In this document: positions 54,574 to 63,532 of the stretch, one piece after another
Numbering within the stretch: position 1 is the first letter of the stretch
Layout: each line of letters begins with the position of its first letter
Notes under the pieces: model-generated
Told to the model about the DNA's origin: nothing
The model's input: the letters and a program-made list of their open reading frames with translations, nothing else
Databases searched by the model: none
Origin: Brevundimonas subvibrioides
GTDB taxonomy: Bacteria > Pseudomonadota > Alphaproteobacteria > Caulobacterales > Caulobacteraceae
Direction of reading: 5' to 3'
Length of the DNA: 64,000 nucleotides
Assembly: GCF_027271155.1 (NCBI RefSeq)
Contig: NZ_CP114542.1
Coordinates: 558,001 to 622,000 of the forward strand
Translations under genes and position numbers: made by a program

Positions 54574-55451
54574 GGCCGGGGCCCCGCCGTCGTATCGCCC
54601 TTACCCAGGTCCGGCGGGCCGAGGGTTTCCGACAAACGTTCGAAAGCGGATTGCGCGATACCGAGCGCCTCGGTCCGGATCAGGTCCATCTGACTGCGCT
54701 GGAGCGTGATCAGGTCGTTCTGATGATGGAAGGCGCCCGTCAGTTCGTCGATCCGCATCTGCAGGGCGACGACGGCGCACGGCGTGAAATTATCGAACAG
54801 GCAGGGTGGCAGGGCGAATGCCGCCAGTCGGTCGGCATCCTCGTCGCGGACGTAGTAGCGGTTCAGTCCGTCGAAATAGGCAAACAGATAGTCGGCCGCG
54901 AGGATGAGCGGCTCCACGGTTGACCAGGCGGCGCGTTGACTGAACGGCTCCGTCGCTTCCAGGACAATGATCCGCGGACGGTAGACCTTGAAATCGGTAC
55001 TGGCGACGATCAGGTGCTCGGCACCCTCGGCGTCGATCTTCAGAAAATCGACACAGGCATCGCCGACGAATTCGTTCCAGATGGAATCAAGCCGCCGCGT
55101 CTCGACGCTGATGTCTCGTCGGGGTGCCGGATTGAGGGCGATCACCTCCGGTTCATGGTCGGCGAGATGTGACAGACCGGTCCCTTCCACGACGTGGAAG
55201 ACAGCGCTGGCGTCCGCGTCGCTGACGGCGCAGGCAAGGGTAATGTCGCGCGGCCGCGCAGCGACAAGCCTTTCGGCGAACTCCGGGTTGGGCTCGATGT
55301 TGATGCCGCGCCAGCCCATTGCGTAGAAAGCGTTTGTCACGGACAGCTCGACCGGGTCCCACGCCCCGATGTCGATGTAGAAACCGGTGTCGATATCCTG
55401 GAGGGCGCGTCTCAGCATGACGTCCTCGAAATTCTGGGCGTATGTCACCAT
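54570..55451 (-). CDS. FkbM-family methyltransferase
   Basis: The 293 residues begin MVTYAQNFEDVMLRRAL, a start typical of one FkbM branch, then GFYIDIGAWDPVELSVTNAF, GINIEPNPEFAERL and VDFLKIDAEGAEHLIVAS (the IDxEGxE motif). The C-terminal 50 residues (MRIDELTGAFHHQNDLITLQ) are a probable coiled coil. Its stop overlaps the start of the big glycosyltransferase by four bases, so FkbM, GT and methyltransferase are one operon. The longer frame to 55514 was rejected. Confidence 0.9.
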   Translation of the reverse strand: MVTYAQNFEDVMLRRALQDIDTGFYIDIGAWDPVELSVTNAFYAMGWRGINIEPNPEFAERLVAARPRDITLACAVSDADASAVFHVVEGTGLSHLADHEPEVIALNPAPRRDISVETRRLDSIWNEFVGDACVDFLKIDAEGAEHLIVASTDFKVYRPRIIVLEATEPFSQRAAWSTVEPLILAADYLFAYFDGLNRYYVRDEDADRLAAFALPPCLFDNFTPCAVVALQMRIDELTGAFHHQNDLITLQRSQMDLIRTEALGIAQSAFERLSETLGPPDLGKGDTTAGPRP

Positions 55452-55818
55452 GGCCGGAAGATAGCCGCCGCCTGGCGTGACCAACGGCTCCAGCTCAGCC
55501 GTCGTTTGCCTCACTGCCCCGCACCCGCGAGGCCGGTGCGCAGCGAGCCTCCTGTCTTGCTCGTCCTGGGAGTCACGGAAGTCCCCTCGCCACGGCCCCT
55601 GCCTGAGAAAGGCGTCCTACAGCCCTTGCCCGCGTCGTCAAGAAAGGTTTTTTCCGGCAGCCGACGCGACCGGGGAATGCAGGACCGCGCGTTGCACGCA
55701 AGGCCTGCATCAGATCGGCAGAACGACAAAAAATCGGACTTTCGGACACCCTTGGCTTGAGATAGGTCGAGTGCTCGGCACACGGCTCCGGACGGGGTCG
55801 GCGAGAGGGCAGGCGGTA
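55452..55818. promoter_or_regulatory. Divergent promoter region between two FkbM genes
   Basis: No convincing gene is found in these 367 bases. A locally AT-rich part near 55640-55750 (including a TTTTTT at 55648-55653 and AAAAAA at 55729-55734) probably holds promoters for both directions. Small frames here have poor codon bias. Confidence 0.4.
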
Positions 55819-56724
55819 ATGAATCTCAAGGCCTACAGGCAGTACGTCCACACTTTGAGGTCGCTGTATCGCCAGTACGGCGTTGCGGATGAGGAAACGC
55901 GCGCAACCATCCCTGCGGTTGCAACCCTGACGGCGGCGTCTGACCAGAAGCGTCTGGAACTGCTCGCCGAATCGACGCGGACTCGTATCGCGCGCCTGAG
56001 TCCCAATCTGGCTGGCCAGTTGCTGGCGGAGCCCTCGATTCGCCACCTGACCTTCGGCGACATCGCCTTTTCGGTGCCGATCATCAACGAACAGGGCGTC
56101 GAATGGTACGGGTCGGCACCACCCGAGAATTTCGACTTCACGATCGAGCGCAGCATCGGCCTTCTGGATGACGCCAAGGTCATCTACGACTTTGGCGGCC
56201 ATCATGGGGTCTGGGCCGCCTATTATGCGCGGATCGTGGGCGATGGCGGCTTCGTCTATTCGTTCGAGCCGTCGATGATCAACGTCGAGGTGTCGGCGCT
56301 TCTGTTCCTGCTGAATGGCATCTCCAATGTGGTGAACATCGGCGCGGCCGTGGGGACGATGACCGATCACGACGGTGCCGAGGGCAGCAGCGCCGGCATG
56401 TTGGTCGATTTCGTCGAGCAAATGCGGGTGATCGACGTCCGGTCGCTGGCCTGGCGCTACGGCGATTTCATGAAAATGGACATCGAGGGGTTCGAGTACG
56501 ATTTGCTGACCCGATTCCCCTGGCTGTTCGATCTGGCCACCCATATTCATCTGGAACTGCACATTCCGCATCTGGAGCGGCGCGGCCTCGATTACCGCGA
56601 TGTGACGGCCCTTCTGCCGTTCGAGCAGTTCGAGATCCACAACTCCGAGGGGGGCGTGCTGCAGCTCGTGACACGGGATACGCCGTTGTCGGGCTACTGC
56701 AGCCTCATGATGCGGCGGCTCTGA
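55819..56724 (+). CDS. FkbM-family methyltransferase
   Basis: The 301 residues include KVIYDFGGHHGVWAAYYARI, FVYSFEPSMINVEVSALLFL, GDFMKMDIEGFEYDLLTRFPWLF (the MDxEGxE motif) and CSLMMRRL at the end. The N terminus (1-100) is a helical extension beginning MNLKAYRQYVHTLRSLYRQYG. It starts the rightward half of the island and is 34 bases from the next gene. Confidence 0.88.
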   Translation: MNLKAYRQYVHTLRSLYRQYGVADEETRATIPAVATLTAASDQKRLELLAESTRTRIARLSPNLAGQLLAEPSIRHLTFGDIAFSVPIINEQGVEWYGSAPPENFDFTIERSIGLLDDAKVIYDFGGHHGVWAAYYARIVGDGGFVYSFEPSMINVEVSALLFLLNGISNVVNIGAAVGTMTDHDGAEGSSAGMLVDFVEQMRVIDVRSLAWRYGDFMKMDIEGFEYDLLTRFPWLFDLATHIHLELHIPHLERRGLDYRDVTALLPFEQFEIHNSEGGVLQLVTRDTPLSGYCSLMMRRL

Positions 56725-56758
56725 CCCCCTCCATTTCGCCGGGCCCCGGGAGAATTCG

Positions 56759-57826
56759 TTGCTGATCGAGTCGAGCGAGATTCTGACGACCTGCATGGCC
56801 GCGCTGCTCCGCAGACTGAAGGTCGCGGGTCGGACCGTCCTGCATCTCGAGTCCGCGGGCGATATCGGATCCACCGCCTTCAATCGGCAGGCCGACGATC
56901 GGGCCCGTCATCTGGACGTCCGGGAGGACGACAGCAAACGCGCTGACGAGGGCTGGATTGGACGCGATCGCGACGGCCGGTTTGACGCGCAGGCGAGCAC
57001 GATCGACATCCTCTGGGTCGGCCATTGGCTCGAACGTCTATGGCCCGAGCAGATCATCGTCTTCCTTTCGGAAGCCAGACGGCTCCTTCGCCCCGGGGGA
57101 GTGATGATTCTGGCGGGCACCAACCGGCAGGTTGCGGGCACCTTGGCACGGCCGGCGCGACCGGTTGAACTGACCTGGGCCGAAGCCGTGGCGTTGATCC
57201 AGAGTGCAGGCTTCGACATCACGCGTCCCAAGGGTTTGCTGCTGGCGCGCGGCCCGGACGGGGAGCCTCTTGAGCCATGCCATGAGTCTTCGGCTGCGGT
57301 CTTCGACATGGTCACCCGGGCTGTGGCGGGCGCCGACGCACCGGAACGCTCGCTGGCCTGGTGGGCCGAAGTCCGGCCCTCCGAACGCCCCGCCGATGTG
57401 GAGCGCATGGACGTGCTGTTGCAGCGCGCCGGAGCCGCAACGGCCAGCAACAATCTCGCCCTGCCCGACAGGGGCGTGGCCGGCTTGCCCGCTGGCACAA
57501 TGCGGGTCGGACGCAGCCTGCCCCTTCGGGCCGGGCGCTACCGCGCAACCGTTCAGGTCCAGAGGGTCGGCAAGGCGAACGATCCGTCCGCAGGCGTGAT
57601 CGAGGCGTGTATCGGGGGCGACGACGTCGTAGCCCGCACGTCAATCGATGGGGCCCGTCTGGCGAACCGGGCGTGGGTGCCGATCGATCTCGAGTTCGAA
57701 CTGGCGCGCCCGGTAGACGAGTTCGATGTTCGATTCACGCTGGCCGGTCAGGGGGAGATTCGTGTCCGTCCGGAGCTGACCGTGGCCTCGATCTTCTGGA
57801 AGCCCATGCAGGGCGCCAGGGCATGA
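56759..57826 (+). CDS. Degenerate methyltransferase with beta-sandwich-like module
   Basis: The 355-residue protein has a poorly conserved class I domain (ILWVGHWLERLWPEQIIVFLSEARRLLRPGGVMILAG, then LIQSAGFDITRPKG); the SAM glycine loop is degraded (LHLESAGDIG). The C-terminal module (LPLRAGRYRATVQVQ, WVPIDLEFELARP) matches the ends of the proteins at 49420 and 50516. TTG 56759 is supported by CGGGAGA upstream. Activity is uncertain; it may be a partner or glycan-binding subunit. Confidence 0.75.
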   Translation: MLIESSEILTTCMAALLRRLKVAGRTVLHLESAGDIGSTAFNRQADDRARHLDVREDDSKRADEGWIGRDRDGRFDAQASTIDILWVGHWLERLWPEQIIVFLSEARRLLRPGGVMILAGTNRQVAGTLARPARPVELTWAEAVALIQSAGFDITRPKGLLLARGPDGEPLEPCHESSAAVFDMVTRAVAGADAPERSLAWWAEVRPSERPADVERMDVLLQRAGAATASNNLALPDRGVAGLPAGTMRVGRSLPLRAGRYRATVQVQRVGKANDPSAGVIEACIGGDDVVARTSIDGARLANRAWVPIDLEFELARPVDEFDVRFTLAGQGEIRVRPELTVASIFWKPMQGARA

Positions 57827-57877
57827 GCCGATGCGTCTCCGCCATGCGCTGATCGCCCGTGGATACGGCGTCTGTGG

Positions 57878-57906
57878 TTGACGCTGCACAGGCGACGGCA
57901 TAGAGG
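57878..57906 (+). promoter_or_regulatory. Predicted promoter of the C-methyltransferase gene
   Basis: TTGACG (57878-57883), a 17-base spacer and TAGAGG (57901-57906) resemble a sigma-70-type promoter, 37 bases before ATG 57943. AAGGA at 57931-57935 is the ribosome site. Confidence 0.5.
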
Positions 57907-57942
57907 CTAACTGAAAAAATCCAGACAGCGTCCAAGGAATAT

Positions 57943-59181
57943 ATGATGAGAGGCAGCTATACTCGCCTTGAGGCTTGCCGTGTGAGTGGGAGTCGCAATC
58001 TCATTCCAGTACTCCACCTCGGTGAACAAGAATTGACGGGTGTGTTTCCTCGCCCGGGTGATGCAGTGACGTCGGGTCCTCTTGAACTTGTCTGGTGCCC
58101 CGACAGTGGTCTTCTGCAACTGGGTCACAGCTTCGATCCAGGCGAAATGTATGGCGAGAACTATGGATATCGTTCTGGCCTGAACGCCTCGATGGTCCGT
58201 CACCTTACTCAGAAGATCGGATTTCTTGAGAAGCTGGTCGATCTCAAGCCTGGCGATACTGTTCTGGATATCGGCTCAAACGATGCCACGTCTTTGAAGG
58301 CTTACTCTACGTCTGGGCTGACCCGCATCGGGATCGACCCGACGGGGGCCAAATTCAAGGAATATTATCCGGACGACATCCGGTTGATTCCGGATTTCTT
58401 CTCGGCCGAGAATTTCCGCAAGGCTGGCGGAGACCGGGCCCAGATCGTGACGTCGATCGCGATGTTCTATGATCTGGACAATCCGATCGCCTTCGCCCGG
58501 GACATCGCCTCCGTGCTCGCGCCTGATGGTGTCTGGCATTTCGAGCAGAGCTACATGCCTGCCATGCTGCGGACCGTGTCCTATGACACCATCTGCCATG
58601 AGCATCTCGAATACTACTCGCTGGGCGTCGTGCAGAAGATCCTGGATGCAGCCGGGCTGCGCCTGATCGATGTCCAGATGAACAGTGTCAACGGCGGCAG
58701 TTTCGCCGTCACCGCCGGTCACAAGGCGTCCCGGCGACGCGCCAACGACGCCGTGATCGATTGGCTGCTCGGACAGGAAGACCGGATGGGCCTCAACACG
58801 GTGCGTCCGTTCCGCGAATTCGAGGATCGGGTGTTCCGTCACAAGGCCGATCTGGTGCGGTTGCTCCAGGCGCTGGCCGCCGATGGCAAGAAGGTCCTGG
58901 GGTATGGAGCGTCGACCAAGGGCAATGTGACCCTTCAGTTCTGCGGGATCACAGAAAAGGAAGTCCCAGCCATCGCGGAGGTGAATCCCGAGAAGTTCGG
59001 ACGCGTCACGCCGGGCACGCGCATTCCGATCATCTCCGAGGCAGAGGCCAGAGCCATGAATCCGGATTACTATCTGGTCCTGCCGTGGCACTTCAAGGAA
59101 GGTATCCTCCAGCGGGAGCAGGAGTATATCGCCAAGGGCGGCAAGTTCATCTTCCCCTTCCCGGAGATCGAGATCGTCTGA
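57943..59181 (+). CDS. Deoxysugar C-methyltransferase (TylCIII/NovU-like)
   Basis: The 412 residues have the three-part structure of NDP-hexose C-methyltransferases. The N-terminal zinc-binding-type region here has few cysteines (EACR, VWCPDSG); the SAM domain has DTVLDIGSNDATSLKAYS, HFEQSYMPAMLRTVSYDTICHEHLEYYSL and the C-terminal domain GYGASTKGNVTLQFCGI. The CHEHLEYYS motif holds the catalytic His/Glu. It makes C-branched methyl sugars. The first 130 codons have a much weaker G/C third-position bias than the rest, a mosaic pattern. Confidence 0.92.
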   Translation: MMRGSYTRLEACRVSGSRNLIPVLHLGEQELTGVFPRPGDAVTSGPLELVWCPDSGLLQLGHSFDPGEMYGENYGYRSGLNASMVRHLTQKIGFLEKLVDLKPGDTVLDIGSNDATSLKAYSTSGLTRIGIDPTGAKFKEYYPDDIRLIPDFFSAENFRKAGGDRAQIVTSIAMFYDLDNPIAFARDIASVLAPDGVWHFEQSYMPAMLRTVSYDTICHEHLEYYSLGVVQKILDAAGLRLIDVQMNSVNGGSFAVTAGHKASRRRANDAVIDWLLGQEDRMGLNTVRPFREFEDRVFRHKADLVRLLQALAADGKKVLGYGASTKGNVTLQFCGITEKEVPAIAEVNPEKFGRVTPGTRIPIISEAEARAMNPDYYLVLPWHFKEGILQREQEYIAKGGKFIFPFPEIEIV

Positions 59182-59272
59182 CCGGGACGGGCCGCCCTGC
59201 CCATCCGCCCGTCGTCCAGCCGGGACGCCGGGCCGCGGCCCGGAGGCGTAGTCGTTTCTCATCGGACAGGAC

Positions 59273-61657
59273 ATGATGGCCAGTCGACAGCCCCAGATCC
59301 TATACGTTGACGCCCGCGCCCTGCAGGACGACAATTATCGTTTCCGGGGCGTGGGTCAGCATTCCGCGGCCATCCTGCAGGCGATCCGGCGGTTTGCCTG
59401 GCCAGGGGGCCGTCCCAGGATCGTGGGCGTCATCGATCCCCTCCTGCCGCTGCTGCATCCTGTTCACGATCTGCTTTTTGACGAGATCACGACCCTGAAG
59501 CGGGCGCGGAAGGGAGACGGACCCGGCTGGTTCGTCAGTCTTTCGCCCCTGACTCACGATCCGATGAAGATCAGCGGCTTCCTGCTGGATCCCGATCTGT
59601 ACCGCATCTGTCTCTTCTATGACCTCATTCCGCTCGATTTCCCCGAGCGCTATCTGATGGATCCGGCCGCGCGTTCGGACTACCTCATCGCCCTTGCGTG
59701 GCTACGCCGCTTCGATTTGTTCGCGTCGATCTCCGACTTCAGCGCCCGGGCCCTCATCGCCCGGACCGGCGTGGACCCGGCACGGGTGTTCGTGTCGAAC
59801 GTCGCCGTCCGGAGTGCGCTGTTGCCGCGCGAGGACGATCCATTCATTCCCCATGAGAAGCGCGGGCACATCGTCGTCGCCGGCGGTGGTGATCCGCGCA
59901 AGAATCCGGAATGCGGGCTGGTGGCCCATGCCTCGTCGGCCCTGCTAAGGCGCCACGGTGTCTCCATCTCGGTCTTCGGCGCCTATCCCGAGCCTATGCG
60001 CGACGATCTGAGAACCCGCTACCGCCAGGCCGGTGGGCGTCCCCAGGACCTCACCTTCCACGCCCATCTGTCGGACGAGGCGCTGCGGGCCCTCTACCGA
60101 TCCAGCCTGGTGACCGTCGTGCCGTCGCGCGCGGAGGGCTTTTCGATCCCGATCGTCGAGAGCAGCGCGGCCGGAACGCCGGTTCTCGCCTCCGACGTCG
60201 GGGCCCACCCTGAGCTCGCGCGCGATCCCGACTGGCGGTTCGGTCCCGACGACGTGGACAGGCTGAGGGGGCAGCTCGAGCGGCTGGTCGAGGATCCGGA
60301 ATCCTGGGATGGTCTGCGTCGGGCCCAGACGGATCTGTGGCGGGCCTATACCGTGGAGGCGGTCGGCCAGCGGTTCATGGAGGGTGTTCTGGCGCGCGCG
60401 AGCGAGCGCGTCACGGATGCGACACGTCCCGGCAGCCCGGCGGTCCAGCGCGGGGCACGTCCCAGGATCGCCGTGCTCAGTCCCCTGCCACCGGCCCAGT
60501 CTGGCGTCGCTGACTACACGGCCTTGACGCTGGCTCCGCTCAAGGCCGTGGCCGACCTGCATATGTTCACCCCGACCGCAGATGCCCGCTGGGAAGAGGG
60601 TTGGGCGTCATTGCAGCCTGTTGCGGCGGCCGGGATCAGCCCGATCCGGTTCGACGCCACGATCAGCGTCATCGGCAACTCGGACCATCACGTCGAGATC
60701 CTGGACTTTCTCCTTGAGAACGGCGGCGGGTGCATCGCTCACGATGCCCGCATGATCAACTTCTACTATCTGCTGCGCGGCGTACCAGAGGCCGTGCAAC
60801 TCGCCTCCGACGAGATGGCCCGGCCGGTGGATCAGGCCGAGGTGACGCGGTGGCTGCACAACCAGCGCGACCTCCCGACCCTGTTCCTGTCCGAGGTGGC
60901 TCGGGCAAGCGAACCCCTGATGGTGCATTCGCAGACCACTGCGGCCGAGATCGCGCGGCTCTATGGAAAGACTCCGCGCCTGCTGCCCTTCGCCCAATAC
61001 CGCCCGTCCCTGTTGCACCGGCTGAAGCGCGCGGATCGGGACAGGGCCCGCAAGGCGCTGGGGATTCCGACGGATCGGGTCGTGCTGGTGACCTTCGGCA
61101 TCGTGAGCGAGGACAAGGCTCCTCTCGAACTGATCTGGGCGCTGAACATGCTGAGGAGCTGGGGCGTCGACGCGGAACTCGTGTTCTGCGGGCGCAATCA
61201 GCACATGAAGACCCAGGTGGGCACCCTTGCGAGCCAGCTGGGCCTTGCCCCCTTCATCCGGACGTTTGAGACGGCGATCGACGACGCGACCTACGACAGC
61301 TATCTGATCGCCGCCGATATCGGGGTGCAGCTGCGGACCTATCAGATGGGCGGCCTCTCGGGCGCGCTCAACGACTGCATTTCGGCGGCGCTGCCATCGA
61401 TCGCCAACGCCCACCTTGCCGAGGCGATGCAAGCCCCCGATTTCGTGAAGCGCGTGCCGGACGGCCTGTCGTCCCTGCTCATCGCCGAAGCGGCCCTGGC
61501 CATACTCTCGGAGACCAGAAGCGGTACTCGCCCGGTCGCCCAGGCCCGGGCGTTTGCGGAAACGCGTTCGCCCGTTGGCTACTGCCAGGCCCTGCTGGGA
61601 CATCTGGACATCGACATCGACGTCAAGGCGGCGATGGTGGCTGCCGGACAGGGCTGA
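59273..61657 (+). CDS. Tandem-domain glycosyltransferase (GT4-like)
   Basis: The 794-residue protein has two GT halves. Half 1 has FRGVGQHSAAILQAIRR, a donor-binding EX7E region SRAEGFSIPIVESSAAGTPVLAS. Half 2 starts VLSPLPPAQSGVADYTALTL and ends YQMGGLSGALNDCISAALPSI. Its plan and the SGVADY motif match the protein at 52057, so they are paralogues, one in each half of the island. ATG 59273 (or 59276) follows GGACAGGAC. A GC-rich palindrome (CCGGGCC-GC-GGCCCGG, 59228-59243) lies just upstream. Confidence 0.87.
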   Translation: MMASRQPQILYVDARALQDDNYRFRGVGQHSAAILQAIRRFAWPGGRPRIVGVIDPLLPLLHPVHDLLFDEITTLKRARKGDGPGWFVSLSPLTHDPMKISGFLLDPDLYRICLFYDLIPLDFPERYLMDPAARSDYLIALAWLRRFDLFASISDFSARALIARTGVDPARVFVSNVAVRSALLPREDDPFIPHEKRGHIVVAGGGDPRKNPECGLVAHASSALLRRHGVSISVFGAYPEPMRDDLRTRYRQAGGRPQDLTFHAHLSDEALRALYRSSLVTVVPSRAEGFSIPIVESSAAGTPVLASDVGAHPELARDPDWRFGPDDVDRLRGQLERLVEDPESWDGLRRAQTDLWRAYTVEAVGQRFMEGVLARASERVTDATRPGSPAVQRGARPRIAVLSPLPPAQSGVADYTALTLAPLKAVADLHMFTPTADARWEEGWASLQPVAAAGISPIRFDATISVIGNSDHHVEILDFLLENGGGCIAHDARMINFYYLLRGVPEAVQLASDEMARPVDQAEVTRWLHNQRDLPTLFLSEVARASEPLMVHSQTTAAEIARLYGKTPRLLPFAQYRPSLLHRLKRADRDRARKALGIPTDRVVLVTFGIVSEDKAPLELIWALNMLRSWGVDAELVFCGRNQHMKTQVGTLASQLGLAPFIRTFETAIDDATYDSYLIAADIGVQLRTYQMGGLSGALNDCISAALPSIANAHLAEAMQAPDFVKRVPDGLSSLLIAEAALAILSETRSGTRPVAQARAFAETRSPVGYCQALLGHLDIDIDVKAAMVAAGQG

Positions 61658-62781
61658 TGGGCTCGCTCCTGATCGACGTCACGGAGTTCGTCACCAACCC
61701 TATCCGGACCGGGATCCAGCGCGTCATCCGCGAGCTTCTGGGGCGGTGGCCGGCCGATATCCCGCGCCGGGTCGTCTGGTTCGACGAGCGGGCAGGTGGG
61801 CTTGTGCCAGTCCGCGACGCACTTCTCGCCTACCTGATCGACAGTCCCGGCGATCCGGTGCTGGACGGCGAACAGACGCGGCGCAAAAGCCTCGAGTTTC
61901 TGGCATCGGAGACCACGCCGCCCCTCGACCTGCGCCGCGAGGATCGCGTTCTGGTGCCTGAACTGTTCGCCTCGCGCGCCCGGGCCCTGTTCTACAGGCG
62001 CCTGAAGGGTCGAAACATCTCCATCCGCGCCATTGTCTACGACATCCTTGCGTGGACACAGCCGGATGCACTCAACATTACGACCGTCGGGCCGTTCAAC
62101 GATTATCTCGAGTTCCTGAAGGTGACGGACGCCCGCTGCCACATCTCCAGCGCGGTGCGGGATGCCTATACGCAGAGGGTCCTGCGACGCCCGGGCACGC
62201 CGGATACCGTCATCGTGCTCGGGGCCGATGCGCTCGGCCGCAGATCTGCCGACCTGCCGGTCCTCCCACAGCTGCTGTGCCCCGGGGCCCTGGACGGCCG
62301 CAAGGGACAGGACCGGATCTTCGCCGCCTATATGGCGATATCCGAAGACGCCCGGCTGCCGCTCATCATCGCCGGCCGCGTCCCTCCGGAGCCGCGCGAG
62401 TCCATCCGCCGCATCCTGGACTCGTCCTGCCCCACCGTATCGGTCATCGACGATCCCGACGACGCCCGCCTGTCACGGCTGATCGCATCCTCGCAGGGCT
62501 GCCTGTTTCCCAGCCAGTTCGAGGGGTTCGGCCTGCCGGCGCTGGAGAGCCTGTATCTGGGAACGCCGGTCGTCATCGACGCGAACCTGCCGGCCGTCTC
62601 CGGTCTGCCGGCTGCGGGCCAGATCCGACTGGAACGTCAGACCCACGACGACCTGGTACGGGCACTGCTGCAGATCAGCGATCCCGCATCGGCCAAAGTC
62701 TTGCGTCAGGCCGCCGCAACGCTGCAACTGCCCACCTGGGACGACTATGCCAGCCAGGTCGCCGTCTGGGCCAGCCAATGA
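61657..62781 (+). CDS. GT4 glycosyltransferase
   Basis: The 374-residue GT-B enzyme starts SLLIDVTEFVTNPIRTGIQRVIREL, the opening seen in one group of polysaccharide GTs, and has the donor motif FPSQFEGFGLPALESLYLGTPVV (EX7E). The ATG overlaps the upstream stop by one base (TGATG). It probably adds one sugar of the same glycan. Confidence 0.9.
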   Translation: MGSLLIDVTEFVTNPIRTGIQRVIRELLGRWPADIPRRVVWFDERAGGLVPVRDALLAYLIDSPGDPVLDGEQTRRKSLEFLASETTPPLDLRREDRVLVPELFASRARALFYRRLKGRNISIRAIVYDILAWTQPDALNITTVGPFNDYLEFLKVTDARCHISSAVRDAYTQRVLRRPGTPDTVIVLGADALGRRSADLPVLPQLLCPGALDGRKGQDRIFAAYMAISEDARLPLIIAGRVPPEPRESIRRILDSSCPTVSVIDDPDDARLSRLIASSQGCLFPSQFEGFGLPALESLYLGTPVVIDANLPAVSGLPAAGQIRLERQTHDDLVRALLQISDPASAKVLRQAAATLQLPTWDDYASQVAVWASQ

Positions 62782-62818
62782 CAGGCCGGGCCCAGACCAC
62801 ACCTTCGGGGGACGTACA

Positions 62819-63532
62819 ATGCTGAAGAAGCGCATCAAGAGGGCTCTGCGAGCCATCGGCCTGTTGAAGCCGCACCAGGGGGCGACGCCCGGAAAACGCG
62901 GTCGACCGAACCAGATGCAGGCGCAGTCCATCGTGGGCCAGCTCTATCAGGTCGTGCTCAAACGTGACCCGGGAACGGCGGAGCGGGACGGCTACGCCCG
63001 CGCGCTCGCATCCGGCGAATTGTCGGTCCCGCAGGTCGTCGAAGCGCTGATTGGGTCAGGCGAGTTCGGCAGCGCCTTCACCCGGCATGCGAATGTGGCC
63101 GAAGCCCTGGCCGCGGCGGTGCTCGGCACCCTCGCGCGGGTGACGGATGACGCAGCCATCCTGACCTATTCATCCGGGCTCATGGGCTCGATGCCGCTCA
63201 CCGACTTTTTGCGCGAGATTTGCGAGTCGCCGGATTTCCGCTCGACCTGGGGCGTCGGGGGGGCGGCGAGCGGCGGTGCGAGGGCCGTGACGTCAAAAGG
63301 GTTGGCATCCAGCGCGACGGTGACCGTGCCGGGCGGACTGGGCGAAATGGTGGAAGGTCTCATTGCTGCGCGGATGATCGGCCAGGGGACGGTCCTGGGC
63401 TTGCCGCCGATCCGCGATTTCGACCGTCCTCCGATCCCGCTCGGTCATCTGGTGGCGCTTATCCGCACGCTCGACATGCTGGGAGATGGAGAGGCGGCCA
63501 GACCCGCGTCTGGTGTGTCTCAGCCCGCGTGA
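62819..63532 (+). CDS. DUF4214-like domain protein
   Basis: The 237-residue protein begins MLKKRIKRALRAIGLL (basic helix). IVGQLYQVVLKRDPGTAERDGYARALASGELSVPQVVEALIGSGEF is a clear DUF4214-like module; a partial second repeat (LTDFLREICESPDFRSTW) follows. Function unknown; such modules are frequent in glycan loci and S-layer-type proteins. A similar module is in the broken gene at 47254. GGGGGA precedes ATG 62819. It overlaps the convergent epimerase by 13 bases. Confidence 0.8.
   Translation: MLKKRIKRALRAIGLLKPHQGATPGKRGRPNQMQAQSIVGQLYQVVLKRDPGTAERDGYARALASGELSVPQVVEALIGSGEFGSAFTRHANVAEALAAAVLGTLARVTDDAAILTYSSGLMGSMPLTDFLREICESPDFRSTWGVGGAASGGARAVTSKGLASSATVTVPGGLGEMVEGLIAARMIGQGTVLGLPPIRDFDRPPIPLGHLVALIRTLDMLGDGEAARPASGVSQPA

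Noticed and set aside
55511-55783. 90-codon minus frame in the divergent FkbM gap
   Set aside because: Weak codon bias and likely promoter DNA; no similarity to a known family.
59228-59243. GC palindrome CCGGGCC-GC-GGCCCGG as a terminator
   Set aside because: No T-run follows and it sits 30 bases before a start codon; it is only noted with the GT gene.
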